In this document: piece by piece, positions 9,809 to 21,351 of the stretch | Layout: each line of letters begins with the position of its first letter | Position numbering within the stretch: position 1 is the stretch's first letter | From: Nitzschia sp. DOCU1 | Taxonomy: Eukaryota; Bacillariophyta; Bacillariophyceae; Bacillariales; Bacillariaceae | Assembly (NCBI GenBank): GCA_951394045.1 | Contig: OX596000.1 | Coordinates: forward strand, 620,001-684,000 | DNA length: 64,000 nucleotides | Reading direction: 5' to 3' | The notes under the pieces: model-generated | What the model saw: only the letters and a program-made list of their open reading frames with translations | The model's database searches: none | Told to the model about the DNA's origin: nothing | Position numbers and translations under genes: made by a program

Positions 9809-10276
9809 ATGAGCACGAGCAGCACAGGCCCTCCACCTTCCGCCAGCAGCACCCGCCCTTCGTCGACGTCGGCGCAGAACCCACAGTCCGGAAAGCCATC
9901 CAGCAGCTCGCAAAACTACCACAGTCTTTCTTATGAGGACCGACTACCGAAAATATGGCGCACCATAAAGAACAGCCTCGTAAATGCTATGGGCAAAGCG
10001 GAAAAGGCGGGTGCCGATCGTACTGATGCGAATTGCCGGGAATTGAACGAGAGTGTTGTGACCTTTTTGCGGACCCGCATGGAGTGGCACCGGCATCTGG
10101 GACACGTGGAAGCGAAGTTACAGGGAAAAGCACAGGAAATGGAAGCGCTGGAAAGCTACGTCCGAACCCAGCCGCGGCTAGGAAAGCGGAAACGAAGTCA
10201 AGAGGACATTGCGAGTGCCGAGTTGCAGAAGGCTATGCAAAGCGTAACGGCAGATACGTCATCAGCAGGTCCATGA
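9809..10276 (+). CDS. Small hypothetical protein with Ser/Pro-rich N-terminus and helical C-terminus
   Basis: The 155-residue protein starts at the ATG at 9809. Residues 1-40 are Ser/Pro/Thr-rich and probably disordered. Residues 45-130 are charged and helical (YEDRLPKIWRTIKNSLVNAM, then RMEWHRHLGHVEAKLQGKAQ), compatible with a coiled coil. RKRSQEDIASAELQ has a basic KRKR patch that could be a nuclear signal. The family is not recognised. Consistent coding character over the helical region supports a real gene, but it is an orphan. Confidence 0.55.
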   Translation: MSTSSTGPPPSASSTRPSSTSAQNPQSGKPSSSSQNYHSLSYEDRLPKIWRTIKNSLVNAMGKAEKAGADRTDANCRELNESVVTFLRTRMEWHRHLGHVEAKLQGKAQEMEALESYVRTQPRLGKRKRSQEDIASAELQKAMQSVTADTSSAGP

Positions 10277-10402
10277 AACCAATACTACTAATGAGAAATT
10301 TTTGAGGGGTGATATAGCAGTGTGATCCTAGCAAGAAAAAGGATCTACTACCATTTAGTTGCAGTCGAGGGGTTTGAGGTCTGCACCCCTTGGTACAAGG
10401 GG

Positions 10403-11204
10403 CTACTCCATCTTTGACGTTTCAGAAAAGGCGAAAAAACCCGTCTGGAAGGGTGGTGACTTCTGCTCCTGACAAAATTTGGCCAGCAGTTGTTTGCCTT
10501 CTGCGTCCAAGCCCTGAATGAATACGTAGTTTCCAAATTCCGTAAACTATTGAGAGAGAACTTCAACCGTCAACCCCAGAATGATTCATCATGACCCCCC
10601 GACATTGGAAAAAGTCCAAGAGTACCACGCCAGAATAAATCCGTGGAGCAAAATCTCACTAATCATGCTAGTAGAGCCAACTTATAGAGATCCTTGAGGT
10701 CATAAATCTTCTCCTCATCGACTGTGATGATCGACCCGGTCACCGATTTGGCATTTGATTGCCTGCACCAGCGAATCCAAGGGCACTCGCGATGTTGTCT
10801 GTTATCACGGCAGGCGCAAATCCCACTGGACAGTCACCAACGATACCCAAAGCAGTCACGGCTACATCCAATTTGCAGGGATTTTCTTGATAATCGAAGC
10901 TATGACCACGAGTAGGTAGACGGGCATAGTACCAACGACGAAGCTCCAAGCACCATCATACTAATAGGCGGATGAAATGATACCGGCACGCACACAACCG
11001 AGCGGAGCAGCAGCGGTGAAGCCAGGCACCACTGCGGTCCATGGCCCCACCAGGGGACTCCTTCCAGACATAATGCGAATGCGACAGCTTCTGACACCAT
11101 TACCATAATGGCGAGTCCATTGAAGCCTTGCGCATTTCAGGAAAATGCTGGTGTTGTTTGTTTCCACGGAGAATCGGCTGTTTCGGTGGAACGGTGTCTG
11201 CCAT
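10403..11204 (-). pseudogene. Decayed SulP-family (sulfate permease-like) membrane transporter, possible
   Basis: On the minus strand, fragments in different frames read in order like a transporter. A start-like piece begins with ATG at 11204 (MADTVPPKQP). It is followed by MVSEAVAFALCLEGV (near 11100) and, after a frame change, PLVGPWTAVVPGFTAAAPL and AGIISSA. The series VxEAVAFAxxxGVxPLVGxWTAV...GxISxA is the first-helix pattern of bacterial-type SulP transporters. Next come a hydrophobic MPVYLLVVIASIIKKIPANW, then AVTALGIVGD. Two further open pieces follow: SVTGSIITVDEEKIYDLKDL near 10700 and a 47-codon piece at 10546-10403 ending in a stop. Stops and frame changes separate them with no convincing intron set. 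The last two pieces may belong to another gene. Confidence 0.4.
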
Positions 11205-13053
11205 TTCCTTGTTATGATACCTGAAGGATCTTCATAGTTCTGACCACTTTTCACTGTTTTCGTCCAAAATATCCCCCAACGTTGGACGTGTGGCGTCTTT
11301 GCAAGAGCCTTTGAACGAGTCCAACCGTTCACACCGTCGGAGGATTGGTGACTGCCGAGACTGCGAAAAAACAACTTATATCCGAAATCTCATGTGATTT
11401 TTGCTTGCTTGATGACCTGAAGAATGTAGCGTTGTAGAGCGTCCAAATTTACGTCGGTTCGCAACAGTACCTGGTATAAGGTCGTTGGTACTGTAGATCG
11501 TGGTGTTGGAACGAAGTTTGGTTTTGTGTCTTGAAACACTTTTTGGGTACTTAGCGGTCGATTGAGTCGACTAGCTCCCCGCCCCCCCGCCGCCAAAAAC
11601 TCAAAATAGGCATCCCATACCTCGACTCTCTACTCTCTAGCCAAACCTTGCATTTTATTGGAGGACCTACTATCTTAGCATAATAATAAGAAATCTCTAA
11701 TCTTTTAGTTGCTGGATGTACAACTGCTATTTGGCTGTTGGCAGCCAACGGCAGCCCTATTACTACCGGTAGAAAAAGTTCCTACCGAGCATAAAAGTTC
11801 CTTTTGATCCCAGGCCGGCGGCGTTGGGCAAGAATGACGGACGATGTCCAATGTCGATCGTGACTGTAACCCATTCGTTCGGTCTGCGCGATGCTCCCGG
11901 AGTTTCCGAGGGACAAAGAAAAGCATTTACAGCGCATTTTTGACACCTACCTTGCGACCTTTTCTTTCTTGCGTCGAGATAGGACGGTAGAAGTCATTTC
12001 CGGCGGACGACAAGCTACCAGATAGTACCGCTGCGGTAGAATTCTACAGCTTCTTGAAAGTTGGGGGCAGCTACGGTAGACCGTACCAGTGACTCATTGA
12101 TTGTGGTCATTTTGTACTGAATCCTACTGGTTCTTGGAAAGAAAGCTCCGGAATACCATGTGAAAAAGGAGATATATGCCAAGGCACGCCATGAGTGCTG
12201 ATTGCCTTCTTTTTTTCGATGAATGGCCATGGTGAAGTTCGTTTTCGGCGCGCCACATTCGCTTCGCTGTCGATCTGCCTGTACGCCTTACCAGGTGAGA
12301 CAATTATTATGGCGTGATTTTTTAGAAGGACAATTAGCTTTTTGATTGCAGCACGAATATGTACAATCAACAGTGAAATCGTACTGAAATGTATCCGTTC
12401 GTTCTAGGTCAAAATCAAGATCGGAGACAACTAAAATCCGAACCAAAAACTGTGCTTCAACCTCGCCTTCACTCGCTTGCCCATGCGTTACGTCTCCGGT
12501 TCCAAGGAGGAATTTGAGACACCTGCGGTTTCCCGGGAATCCTTGCGCCACGAACACGTGGCTTCGCTGCTTAAAGTACACTCCACAGGAATTACAACAA
12601 TAATTTCGCTTCGGAGCGGAACCTAGTGCAATGTACCGACTTTGGCAATTTGTATCGAAAGGACGGTCTAAGTAGCGGAAACTCTTATGCGAAGTCACAT
12701 AGGAGGAGAGGTGTCAGACATAAATGCATAGGAAACTCGAGACTTATGGGGAACGTCGCCGTTCGTACTTTCTCGTATTTACGATTCGTCTCAACGAACC
12801 ATCTGGCAAGCGCGCAATTAGTCAAGCATACACTTCGCCGCCTGCGGTTGTGCAGCCCGGCGGCGGGGCGATACACACGGCCAAAACTAAACTAGTGGAC
12901 TGTAGGAGCTCATTTGCGATCTCTCACATATTTTTTTGTTGGAAAAACCAACTGGCCACACAATATCGAACTTTCCTGCCAAACAAGTTTCAAGTATTGA
13001 AAGGATCATAAAACAAAGTCTTACCCCGAAAACAAGAAAAGTTAAACGTGAAA
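11205..13053. other. Long intergenic stretch, no gene seen
   Basis: About 1.85 kb. Open frames, such as a 136-codon minus-strand frame at 12288-12698, have no motif, no low-stop bias and no plausible start context, so none was called. Confidence 0.45.
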
Positions 13054-13572
13054 ATGACAATGACAATGCAATCCGAAGAAATCTTCCGACCGATCGACCT
13101 GGAATCGTCGCTTGGAAGGATCGAAGATGCCTCGGCGCCCGAGAGCGATGAGATGGACATCGAGCCGGTTACCAAAACTTGCGAGCAAAACCCGTTTCAG
13201 ACAGATTGCACGGACCACAAACAAGACCCAACATCTTTCGCTCCCTATCCTATCGCGGAAACGGAAGCAGAAATCAAGGAACGACAACGATTAAATGACT
13301 CCGTTGGAAAGTTTCTCCCGCAGCAAACATTCCAATCGGCACCCCGACAAGTCGACTGGGTCCCTGAGGATTTGGAGCCCGTCGAGGGAGACGACGATTT
13401 CTCCCTTTCATCTGCGGAGGAAGAGTCGATCGCAGAAGAAAACGTCGAGTTTGAAAGAATCGAGGATCCAGTGTCCTTTTGGGATTCTGGCGTCGATCAC
13501 TCAATGGATCACTACAACGTGATTCCTTCCACAGTAAGCTACTCATCGCACGCCGACGCTTCGATGATATAA
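13054..13572 (+). CDS. Small acidic hypothetical protein
   Basis: The 172-residue, strongly acidic protein starts at the ATG at 13054 (two more in-frame ATGs follow within 12 bases). It is rich in Glu, Asp and Ser, with an acidic block SSAEEESIAEENVEFE near residue 130 and little predicted secondary structure. No signal peptide, membrane helix or known domain is visible. A cytosolic or nuclear disordered protein is the simplest reading. The family is not recognised; the call rests on open length and codon character. Confidence 0.5.
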   Translation: MTMTMQSEEIFRPIDLESSLGRIEDASAPESDEMDIEPVTKTCEQNPFQTDCTDHKQDPTSFAPYPIAETEAEIKERQRLNDSVGKFLPQQTFQSAPRQVDWVPEDLEPVEGDDDFSLSSAEEESIAEENVEFERIEDPVSFWDSGVDHSMDHYNVIPSTVSYSSHADASMI

Positions 13573-15640
13573 CACTTGGTCGTTCGGGGTCTGATGGTAT
13601 ACTATCATCTTTTGGAAGTGCCGGTGATCACTATCGTGTTAATGCCCTGTCGGATTGGCTTTGAATGCTTATCACCTTTGACGAATGCTCAGTTTTGGAC
13701 CAGCGTTGCATAAGAATCTCGAGGACATAGAATGACAGTCGATTAGTAATATTGATAGAATGACTTATTGACATTAGCATGTTTCTGCTTCTAGCCCTTC
13801 CGGGCTACCGTACGAGCAAGATGTAGTACTCATCGAATACACACAGGGCGTGGGGTGCTGGATGCAGGAAACAAATCATGTCTGTATCGTCTGCCATGCT
13901 TCTTGCAATTGACTCTTAGCACTTTTGACTTGTATGTCTGTTCTAGTTTTGGCCTGCCATAACTAGCAGGAACAGCAAGAAAGATCACTCTAACAACTGG
14001 GCTTTATGAACACTAGAAGGTATAGGTCGATAAAGCAGCGTAGAGGACGCACTATCCAGTAAGCAACTACATAGCAGGAGGGAAAAATCACTCAAGAAAG
14101 GTACTCGCTACATCACTAAGACTCCTTTATCTGGCGGTAGCTTGAGGCTTTTTTCCATTATCGGGTGGTTGAATAGCAGAGAGAAAGCAACTAGCTAGTA
14201 CTAGCTAGCAACGCAAAGTTAACATCCGTATAGTACGGTGGGTTGTCGCCGCGCGAGTGGTCGACGAGAGCTAATAGCTCCTATGGCAGATGGAGTTCGC
14301 ATGGTGGTAGGGCGGCTGGAAGTCGCAAGTCTCACTTTCAGCGACGACCTTCTCATATTAATACTGGCCGTTTTGAAACCCGCAGGAGGCTCACAGAGCC
14401 ACATTACGATCGTGCATTTATTAGTTGCGGAGCCGGGAACTATTCTAACTCCCACTTCTCATTCATTCATCTCCATCTTGATCCGAACACAATTTCACGA
14501 CTCCAACGTGTCGGGGGTCATGCATCTAGAGAGAGGAGTCATTGGCGAGACGGTTCTTCTACTAAATCTTGTATGTGTTGTTCTTGTTGTCAGAATCAGT
14601 GTCGGCAACCGTTTAGTCATGTCGTGACTCTATTACCCGCAACATGGTAGTAAGAACAGATTTACAACGGATAGAAGCTATGGGTGCACCCGCCGAAAAA
14701 TGGGGGCAGAATTCGTAGCTACCGTTCTTCTGTCCCGTAACCGTAGAGTTTCGCGCACCTCGTGAGACATAATGGCATTCTTGGTAAAGTCGTCGCTAAA
14801 AGGCGATGGGTGCTTCAAGCATGACTGAATGAAGGGAATCATCAACCCATCCAATGCACACCCCATCCCATCCACGATCGGTCCGTGTACAGCGAAGGAT
14901 GCGATGATTCGAAGAACGTCTCCACGAATGTCACAACAAACGTTGGAGGCAGGAGGCTCCTCGAAGAAGACACGGGCGACGCTGCACGATCGTCACCTTA
15001 CGGCGGTGCTAATAGGGATGAAACTGCCGCGCTGTCGCGGGCTATTACCAGCAGTACGACTCGTATTGAAGTAAGATGTAACTACCGGTAAGAAGGAAGG
15101 AAGTGGCAGCACTAAAGCACTTAATTAGTACATATTAGGAACTCTTCTAGAGTAGAAGCTATCTATTGCTGTTAGCTTGGTTGTCCTAATCCGGCTCCAA
15201 CGGCATCCGAAAGTTATGTATCGTACCTACCTGACATGATATATATAATACAACAACCCAGCTGGAGTTTTCCGGCTGGCGTCATCACCGGTCATAATCG
15301 GTCGAACATGAGCTCTTCACTCGTTCGCTCTCCTCCGGACTCGCTCGGATGCTTTTTGGAGGGCTAAATATCTCGCGGTTGCATGGATGAAATTTGCTGC
15401 CACCGACGTCTTTCCCGCCAAAACCGAGCCCGTCGTGCCGATGACTGGCGATCATCGTGCACGTCAACAATGCCAAAAGAAGAAGTGCTCGTGTCGCAGC
15501 ACCTCCTATCCTCTCCAACAGGTGCCGTGGATATTCCTTCTGCTGTGGATTGTGTTTCTCTTGTCAAGCAAGATAGGAGAAGCGACGTTTGCGTCGTTTG
15601 GTTGTTTCTGAGGTGATTACTCGAGTTGTCTCCATTCACA
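13573..15640. other. Long intergenic stretch with an unexplained minus-strand open frame
   Basis: About 2 kb without a supported gene. On the minus strand an open frame of about 104 codons (14992 to 14678) reads in a protein-like way (DIRGDVLRIIASFAVHGPIV, then CALDGLMIPFIQSCLK) but lacks an upstream ATG and a known homolog. It may be an exon or relic. Other frames are unconvincing. Confidence 0.4.
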
Positions 15641-17731
15641 ATGGGTAAGAAATCCAAGCCCAAACGAAAGTCCGGCGCGGCTAAAAAGGGTCCCGGCAAT
15701 TCGCCCGTTGAAGACGGCACTTCGGCCGATTCGAATGTTCCTGAATCCACTGATAACACTCCAGATGAAGAGGAGACACCCTTGGCTGCTGAAGAGACGT
15801 CAGATAAAGATGCCGAGACCGATGCGGCCGCTGTAGAAGACGAAAGCAAAGTGGCCGAAAACGTCGTCGAAAAATCGTCTGATACGGCTGCCGAGGAAGA
15901 TGCAGCGGCGCTGCAAAAGGCCGAAGAAGAGGAGGCTCGATCAAAGGCCGAGGAAGAAGCAGCAGCCTTGAAAAAGGCGGAAGATGAGGCTGCTGCCGCA
16001 AAGGCGAAAGCTGAAGAGGAGGCTGCTGCAAAAGCGAAAGCGGAAGAGGAAGCTCGGTTGAAGGCCGAGGAAGAAGAAGAAGCAGCCCTGAAAAAGGCGG
16101 AAGAAGAGGCTGCTGCAGCAAAAGCGAAAGTGGAAGAGGAAGCTCGATTAAAGGCCGAAGAAGAAGCAGCAGCTGCTGCAGCAAAGGCGAAAGCTGAAGA
16201 GGAAGCTCGGTTGAAAGCCGAGGAAGAAGCAGCAGCCCTGAAAAAGGCGGAAGAAGAGGCCGCTGCCGCAAAGGCGAAAGCGGAAGAGGAGGCTGCCGCA
16301 AAGGCAAAAGCTGAAGAGGAAGCTCGATTAAAGGCCGAGGAAGAGGCCGCGGCATTGAAAAAGGCGGAAGAAGAGGCTGCTGCCGCAAAGGCGAAAGCGG
16401 AAGAGGAGGCTCGATTAAAGGCCGAAGAAGAAGCAGCAGCTGCTGCAGCAAAGGCGAAAGCTGAAGAGGAAGCACGGTTGAAAGCCGAGGAAGAAGCAGC
16501 AGCCCTGAAAAAGGCGGAAGAAGAGGCCGCTGCCGCAAAGGCAAAAGCTGAAGAGGAAGCTCGATTAAAGGCCGAGGAAGAGGCCGCGGCATTGAAAAAG
16601 GCGGAAGAAGAGGCTGCTGCCGCAAAGGCGAAAGCGGAAGAGGAAGCTCGATTAAAGGCCGAAGAAGAAGCAGCAGCCCTTAAAAGGGCGGAAGAAGAGG
16701 CTGCTGCAGCAAAAGCGAAAGTGGAAGAGGAAGCACGGTTGAAAGCCGAGGAAGAAGCAGCAGCCCTGAAAAAGGCGGAAGAAGAGGCCGCTGCCGCAAA
16801 GGCGAAAGCGGAAGAGGAGGCTGCCGCAAAGGCAAAAGCTGAAGAGGAAGCTCGATTAAAGGCCGAGGAAGAGGCCGCGGCATTGAAAAAGGCGGAAGAA
16901 GAGGCTGCTGCCGCAAAGGCGAAAGCGGAAGTGGAAGCTCGATTAAAGGCAGAAGAAGAGGCAGCTGCTGCGAAGGCAAAAGCGGAAGAAGAAGCAAGAA
17001 AGAAAGCGGAAGAGGAGGCTCGATTGAAGGCCGAGCAAGAGGCGGCAGTAGCCGAAGAAATCAAAAGAGCAGAAGAAGAGGCCCGCTTGAAAGCCGAACA
17101 AGAAGCCGCGGCGATCCAAAAGGCGAAAGAGGAGGTTGCTGCTGCAAAGGCAAAGGCTGAAGAAGAGGCTGCTGCGAAGGCGAAAGCTGAAGAGGAGGCA
17201 CGCTTAAAGGCTGAGCAAGAAGCCGCTGCGGTGAAATTGGCCAAAGAGGAGGCGAGTTTGAAGGAAGAGGCAAAGCGAAAAGCAGAAGAGGAAGCTGCGG
17301 CGGCGTACCTCACGAAAGCCGAAGAAGAGGAAGACGCTACTCGTTCCACAAAATCAAAAGCAGACGCAGAATCCGAGAGTGTCCCGTTCGACGAAAAAAT
17401 CATGCAAGTCGCCTCCGAAACGTCTGCCGAAGCCCAGCAGCAAGCAGCACTTGCAGTTGCGCAAACTGCGGCTGCTGCTAAAAAAGCACTAGAAGAAGCG
17501 AAGGAAAGAGAGGAGGAGGCTACAAAGCTGCAACTCGAAGAAACAAAGTCGGAAGAACCCGCAGAGTTAGAGGTATTGGAAGCGAAAACACCGCCCTCCC
17601 CTCCGCCAGTATCTCCATCGTCGTCAAACCCAGAGTCAGGTGGCGGAACGTCTCCAAAGAGGGCAGATTCTTTCGAGGATGAAGCTCAGAAAGCTGCTTC
17701 ATTGTGCGTCTGCAGTTGCGTTGTATCATGA
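15641..17731 (+). CDS. Long Ala/Glu/Lys-repeat protein (single alpha-helix type)
   Basis: The protein of about 696 residues starts at the ATG at 15641 (MGKKSKPKRKSG). A basic head and an acidic Ser/Thr-rich section (about 20-90) precede some 470 residues of imperfect repeats built from KAEEEARLKAEEEAAALKK and KAEEEAAAAKAKAEEEA, with almost no Gly or Pro. The spacing of Glu and Lys at i/i+4 is that of an extended single alpha-helix or coiled coil, as in TolA-like or caldesmon-like proteins. A Pro/Ser-rich tail follows (near 650). The final residues, CVCSCVVS, look odd and may reflect a missed last intron. A linker or scaffold role is inference. The opposite strand carries a long Ala/Ser frame that is only a shadow. 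Confidence 0.7.
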   Translation: MGKKSKPKRKSGAAKKGPGNSPVEDGTSADSNVPESTDNTPDEEETPLAAEETSDKDAETDAAAVEDESKVAENVVEKSSDTAAEEDAAALQKAEEEEARSKAEEEAAALKKAEDEAAAAKAKAEEEAAAKAKAEEEARLKAEEEEEAALKKAEEEAAAAKAKVEEEARLKAEEEAAAAAAKAKAEEEARLKAEEEAAALKKAEEEAAAAKAKAEEEAAAKAKAEEEARLKAEEEAAALKKAEEEAAAAKAKAEEEARLKAEEEAAAAAAKAKAEEEARLKAEEEAAALKKAEEEAAAAKAKAEEEARLKAEEEAAALKKAEEEAAAAKAKAEEEARLKAEEEAAALKRAEEEAAAAKAKVEEEARLKAEEEAAALKKAEEEAAAAKAKAEEEAAAKAKAEEEARLKAEEEAAALKKAEEEAAAAKAKAEVEARLKAEEEAAAAKAKAEEEARKKAEEEARLKAEQEAAVAEEIKRAEEEARLKAEQEAAAIQKAKEEVAAAKAKAEEEAAAKAKAEEEARLKAEQEAAAVKLAKEEASLKEEAKRKAEEEAAAAYLTKAEEEEDATRSTKSKADAESESVPFDEKIMQVASETSAEAQQQAALAVAQTAAAAKKALEEAKEREEEATKLQLEETKSEEPAELEVLEAKTPPSPPPVSPSSSNPESGGGTSPKRADSFEDEAQKAASLCVCSCVVS

Positions 17732-18593
17732 GCATGTTCGGTGTCTTTTGTGGCGTGTTCGACAAACCTCCTGACGCCTGATTGCCATTACCTTGAGGAT
17801 TTCCGAAAATTCGCCCGCCAACGACCTACATCCTCGAGAAGTTCGGCGATTGTTAACCTCTTTGGGGTCCACATTCACACCACCTAGACTACTCACTCTT
17901 ACCATAACATAGTAGACATGACTTGTGTTCGTAGTCTCTTTTTGATATGCGTTGCTTCGTTGCTCAGGGTAGAATCCGTTTTGAAGCATCCTGCGGTCGT
18001 CGCTATGGTGGTTGCAGCGAAAATTTCTCCTAAAGTGCCCATACCACATTAGCTAGCTAGTAGGAAATTTCGAACTATGCCGGTCCACTTCGGTGGCAGC
18101 AGAATTTCATTAGTCCTAACTACTGGAGACCAGCGGTCAAGAATACTGCCATGCATTGGTTCCATTACTTAAAGCAGCGCCGAGGAACGCACTATTATTT
18201 AGTACTAGTCGAGACGTCAATCGCTATCCCAATAGTACTGATAGTATAGCCGGCGAGTCTGTCCCCACGCGCCGACTGTTGAATATTGTGGCCTGAAGTA
18301 TATGCCCTCATGCAACCAGACGTCCGCCAACTTTCCTATGTAATTTAAAACGTTGGTCTTGCGTCTGTATATTTACATTTCTTATCTACCCGATTTTGTT
18401 ATTGCCCCTATCGCTCTTTCCCACGAGAATTCCCGCCGAGATCGGAAAGCACATGAAACAGCGATGGAAGGCCTCGAATGCGAGGATCGACTTTCGTTCC
18501 AAAGCTCGCGGCATTGACCTCATCAAAAGAAATCTGTTTGTTCTCTTGCTTCTGAACGTATTAGCTTCGACAAGTATAGATTAAAACACGACA
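17732..18593. other. Intergenic, no gene seen
   Basis: About 860 bp. It holds the 3' flank of the repeat protein and the promoter of the UDP-sugar pyrophosphorylase gene. A 62-codon frame at 18396-18584 shows no support. Confidence 0.5.
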
Positions 18594-20974
18594 ATGCCGG
18601 TCATTCTCAGCACTCTCCCCGGAGACTTGAACGAAAAACTCCTAGGGTTGTCTGCGGACAGCCCAGACCAATTTGGATTGATCACTGAGCTCATCGAGGC
18701 CGGTCAAACTCATCTCTTCGAGCGATGGATCAATAAAACCGTCCCTCCGACTGAAATCCGTGATTTTGCGGCGCATTTGGCTGAAATTAATGCTGCTTTG
18801 CCCGATGGTCTCGTTGACTACGTTAAGAAAGCTCAAAAGCTCGTAAAGGGTAAGTCGCCGCATTCTCAGTGCATGTTGGGCGGCTGATGTATCCGCAAAC
18901 GTTCGCTTACTTTTCTTTTGATATCCTATAGACTCCCAGGAAGGAGTGAATCCCTTGGATGGATGGAAGCCCAGTGTTCCCACCGGAAAGAAATTCGAAA
19001 TTGGAACTCCTGAGTATACCAAAACCGAGAAGAAGGGAATTCGAGAACTCGGAAAAGTCGGATTTGTTTTGGTGGCTGGAGGCCTTGGTGAGCGCCTCGG
19101 ATACAGTGGCGCCAAGGTACGCGATGTGAACAGATTTCTTATTTGCTGTGCTGTGATCATTCTCACGACTTGCCTGCACTCTTAAAGATTGGTCTTCCTA
19201 CCGAATCTACCACTGGAACCAGTTACATCCAATACTACTGCGAGTACATCAAGGCCGTCGAACGCAAGATGGCCAAGAAGGGAACTCGACTTCCTCTTTG
19301 TATCATGGTGTCTAACGATACGAAGCGACAGACATTCAGGATTCTTAAAGAAAACAAATGTTTTGGATTGAGAAGGCGCCAAATCTTCATTGTCGAGCAG
19401 GGCATTGGTGTTCCGGCTCTTGATTTGGATAAGTCGTCTCCTGACGCCAAGCTAGTTTTGGATGACAATTCGCTTGTCATGAAGCCTCATGGACATGGAG
19501 ATATCCATTATCTGTTGTACAAGGACGGTATTACCAAGAAGTGGGAGCGGGAATTCGGCATCAAGTACATGGTCCTTTTCCAAGTAAGATATCATCTTTG
19601 GGCAAATTGGCAGCGCCCTTAACGCTTTCACTCACGCATTGTCGTGGATCTTTAGGATACCAATGGACTTGCCTTCCACTCTCTTCCTTTGATGCTTGGA
19701 GTTTCGGAGACCAACGGGTTCATCATGAACTCTTTGGCTATTCCTCGCAAAGCGAAGCAAGCCATCGGGGGCATTGCCAAGCTCGTCAACGCCGAGGGCA
19801 GGGAACGGTGAGTAAATCATGTCGCTGAAAGCTTATGCATCAATGGTTGTGACGAACCAAAAATCACCACATCACTTCTGAGGGCCTCGGTCCGGAGAAG
19901 ATACGATTATTCAGAACCTCGGTTGTGTTTGCCTTCCATGCCATCGTCTTATTTCTGTGTATGGCACTCTCACACGACTCTTTTTCGCGCCTCTGCAGCA
20001 CCATCAATGTTGAATACAACCAACTTGACCCTCTCCTTCGCACCACAAAGGATTACAAGGATGGCGATGTCAACGACAAAAGTGGGTTCTCTCCATTCCC
20101 TGGAAACATCAACCAATTGGTATTCCAATTGAAGGGATACAACCAGGTCTTGGAGCGAACCAAGGGCCGCATGCCTGACTTTGTGAACCCCAAGTACACT
20201 GACGAGTCCAAGACCGCATTCAAGAAGCCTACTCGTCTTGAATGTATGATGCAGGACTTCCCCACTGTCCTGGATGGCAGCGAATCCAAGAAGGTCGGAT
20301 ACACTCAGCTTCCTGCCGAGTTGTGCTTCTCTCCCGTCAAGAACTCGGTCGAGGAAGGTGTTGCTCTTCAAGCCAAGGGTATTGCTGCTGGAACCGCCGC
20401 CACTGGCGAGGCAGACCAATACAACGCAACCCGCATCATGTTGAGGGCGATTGGATGCAAAATCGAAGACGCCAAACCCACCAAGTTCAATGGGATCCAG
20501 GTTGTCCCTGGTCCCGCCATTGTGTTGAAGCCAGACTTTGCCTGCTGCCCCGCTGAATACAAGATCAAGTTCCCTTCACCGGAGAAGGTCAAGATCAGCG
20601 CTCGGTCTACCTTGGTCGTTCGTGGACCAGGAATCACCATTGAGAGTTTGGACTTGGATGGTGCTCTCGTCATCGATGTCGACCGAGGTGAAGAAGCGAT
20701 TGTCCGTGATCTTGTTGTGAAGAATGACGGATGGGTTTTCAAACCCGCCTCCAAGACGGAAAGCGATGAGATTGTCGCAATGCGAGGATTCGATATTGAC
20801 CGTCAGGATGCCCGCTATATTGAGGTTCGTGCTAAGGTTCCGAAGGAAGATGATGATAACTCGGCAGTCGGAAGCGAGTACGTGGTCGAAGAGCAATATG
20901 GTTGCGCCCTGTACCCAGTCAGGAGTGACATGGAGGTTGTTGAAGAGAAGGCTGAGGGATGCTCGATCATGTAG
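18594..20974 (+). CDS. UDP-sugar pyrophosphorylase, five exons, CaaX-like C-terminus
   Basis: Exons read as 18594-18849, 18932-19116, 19188-19583, 19656-19807 and 19999-20974; all borders are GT-AG and keep frame. The enzyme converts sugar-1-phosphates and UTP into UDP-sugars plus pyrophosphate in the cytosol. The nucleotide-binding loop GGLGERLGYSGAKIGLP spans the exon 2/3 border and matches the broad-specificity UDP-sugar pyrophosphorylases of plants and algae more than classic UGPases. KPHGHGDIHYLLYKDG and QDTNGLAFHSLPLMLGV are the sugar-phosphate and UTP-site regions. The C-terminal part forms the left-handed beta-helix region. The last four residues, CSIM, fit a CaaX prenylation box. No targeting peptide is seen. 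Confidence 0.92.
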
Positions 20975-21351
20975 ATTTCTCCCAGGTACACTTTCCCCGT
21001 TAACATTGCTTTGTGGAACCTTGACTCGTTGAATGAAATTGATCAAACAATCACTAGTATGCACATTTTGAACGAAGTCTGCCTCAGCTCTAGAGTTAGT
21101 ACTAGAGAGATGGAAACACTATTGTACAGCTAAAGCCGGTAGCAAGCTGATGATTCATGACTACTAAATACCCAGCGTCCAGGCCAGGAGGTACGAACCG
21201 GTTTCCACTACAATGGGGATGAGGGCCCCGAAGTATGTCAATAACCACAGAATGCAGACGAACGGGAACCAGTAGAACAAAACGACCAACCATGATATCA
21301 TCCATCCAAATGCAAGAGAGAATAGAGATATTGAAATTACCACTGGCTCCT
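20975..21351. other. Convergent intergenic region
   Basis: About 375 bp between the 3' ends of the pyrophosphorylase and uL23 genes; nothing else seen. Confidence 0.5.

Noticed and set aside
12288..12698. 136-codon minus-strand frame
   Set aside because: Cysteine and charge pattern looks random, with no domain and no splice-linked partners.
15364..17403. 679-codon minus-strand frame rich in Ala/Ser/Phe opposite the Glu/Ala/Lys repeat gene
   Set aside because: It is the mirror of GAA/GCA-rich repeats: the antisense of such codons rarely makes stops. It has no independent motif or start signal, while the plus strand gives a coherent protein.
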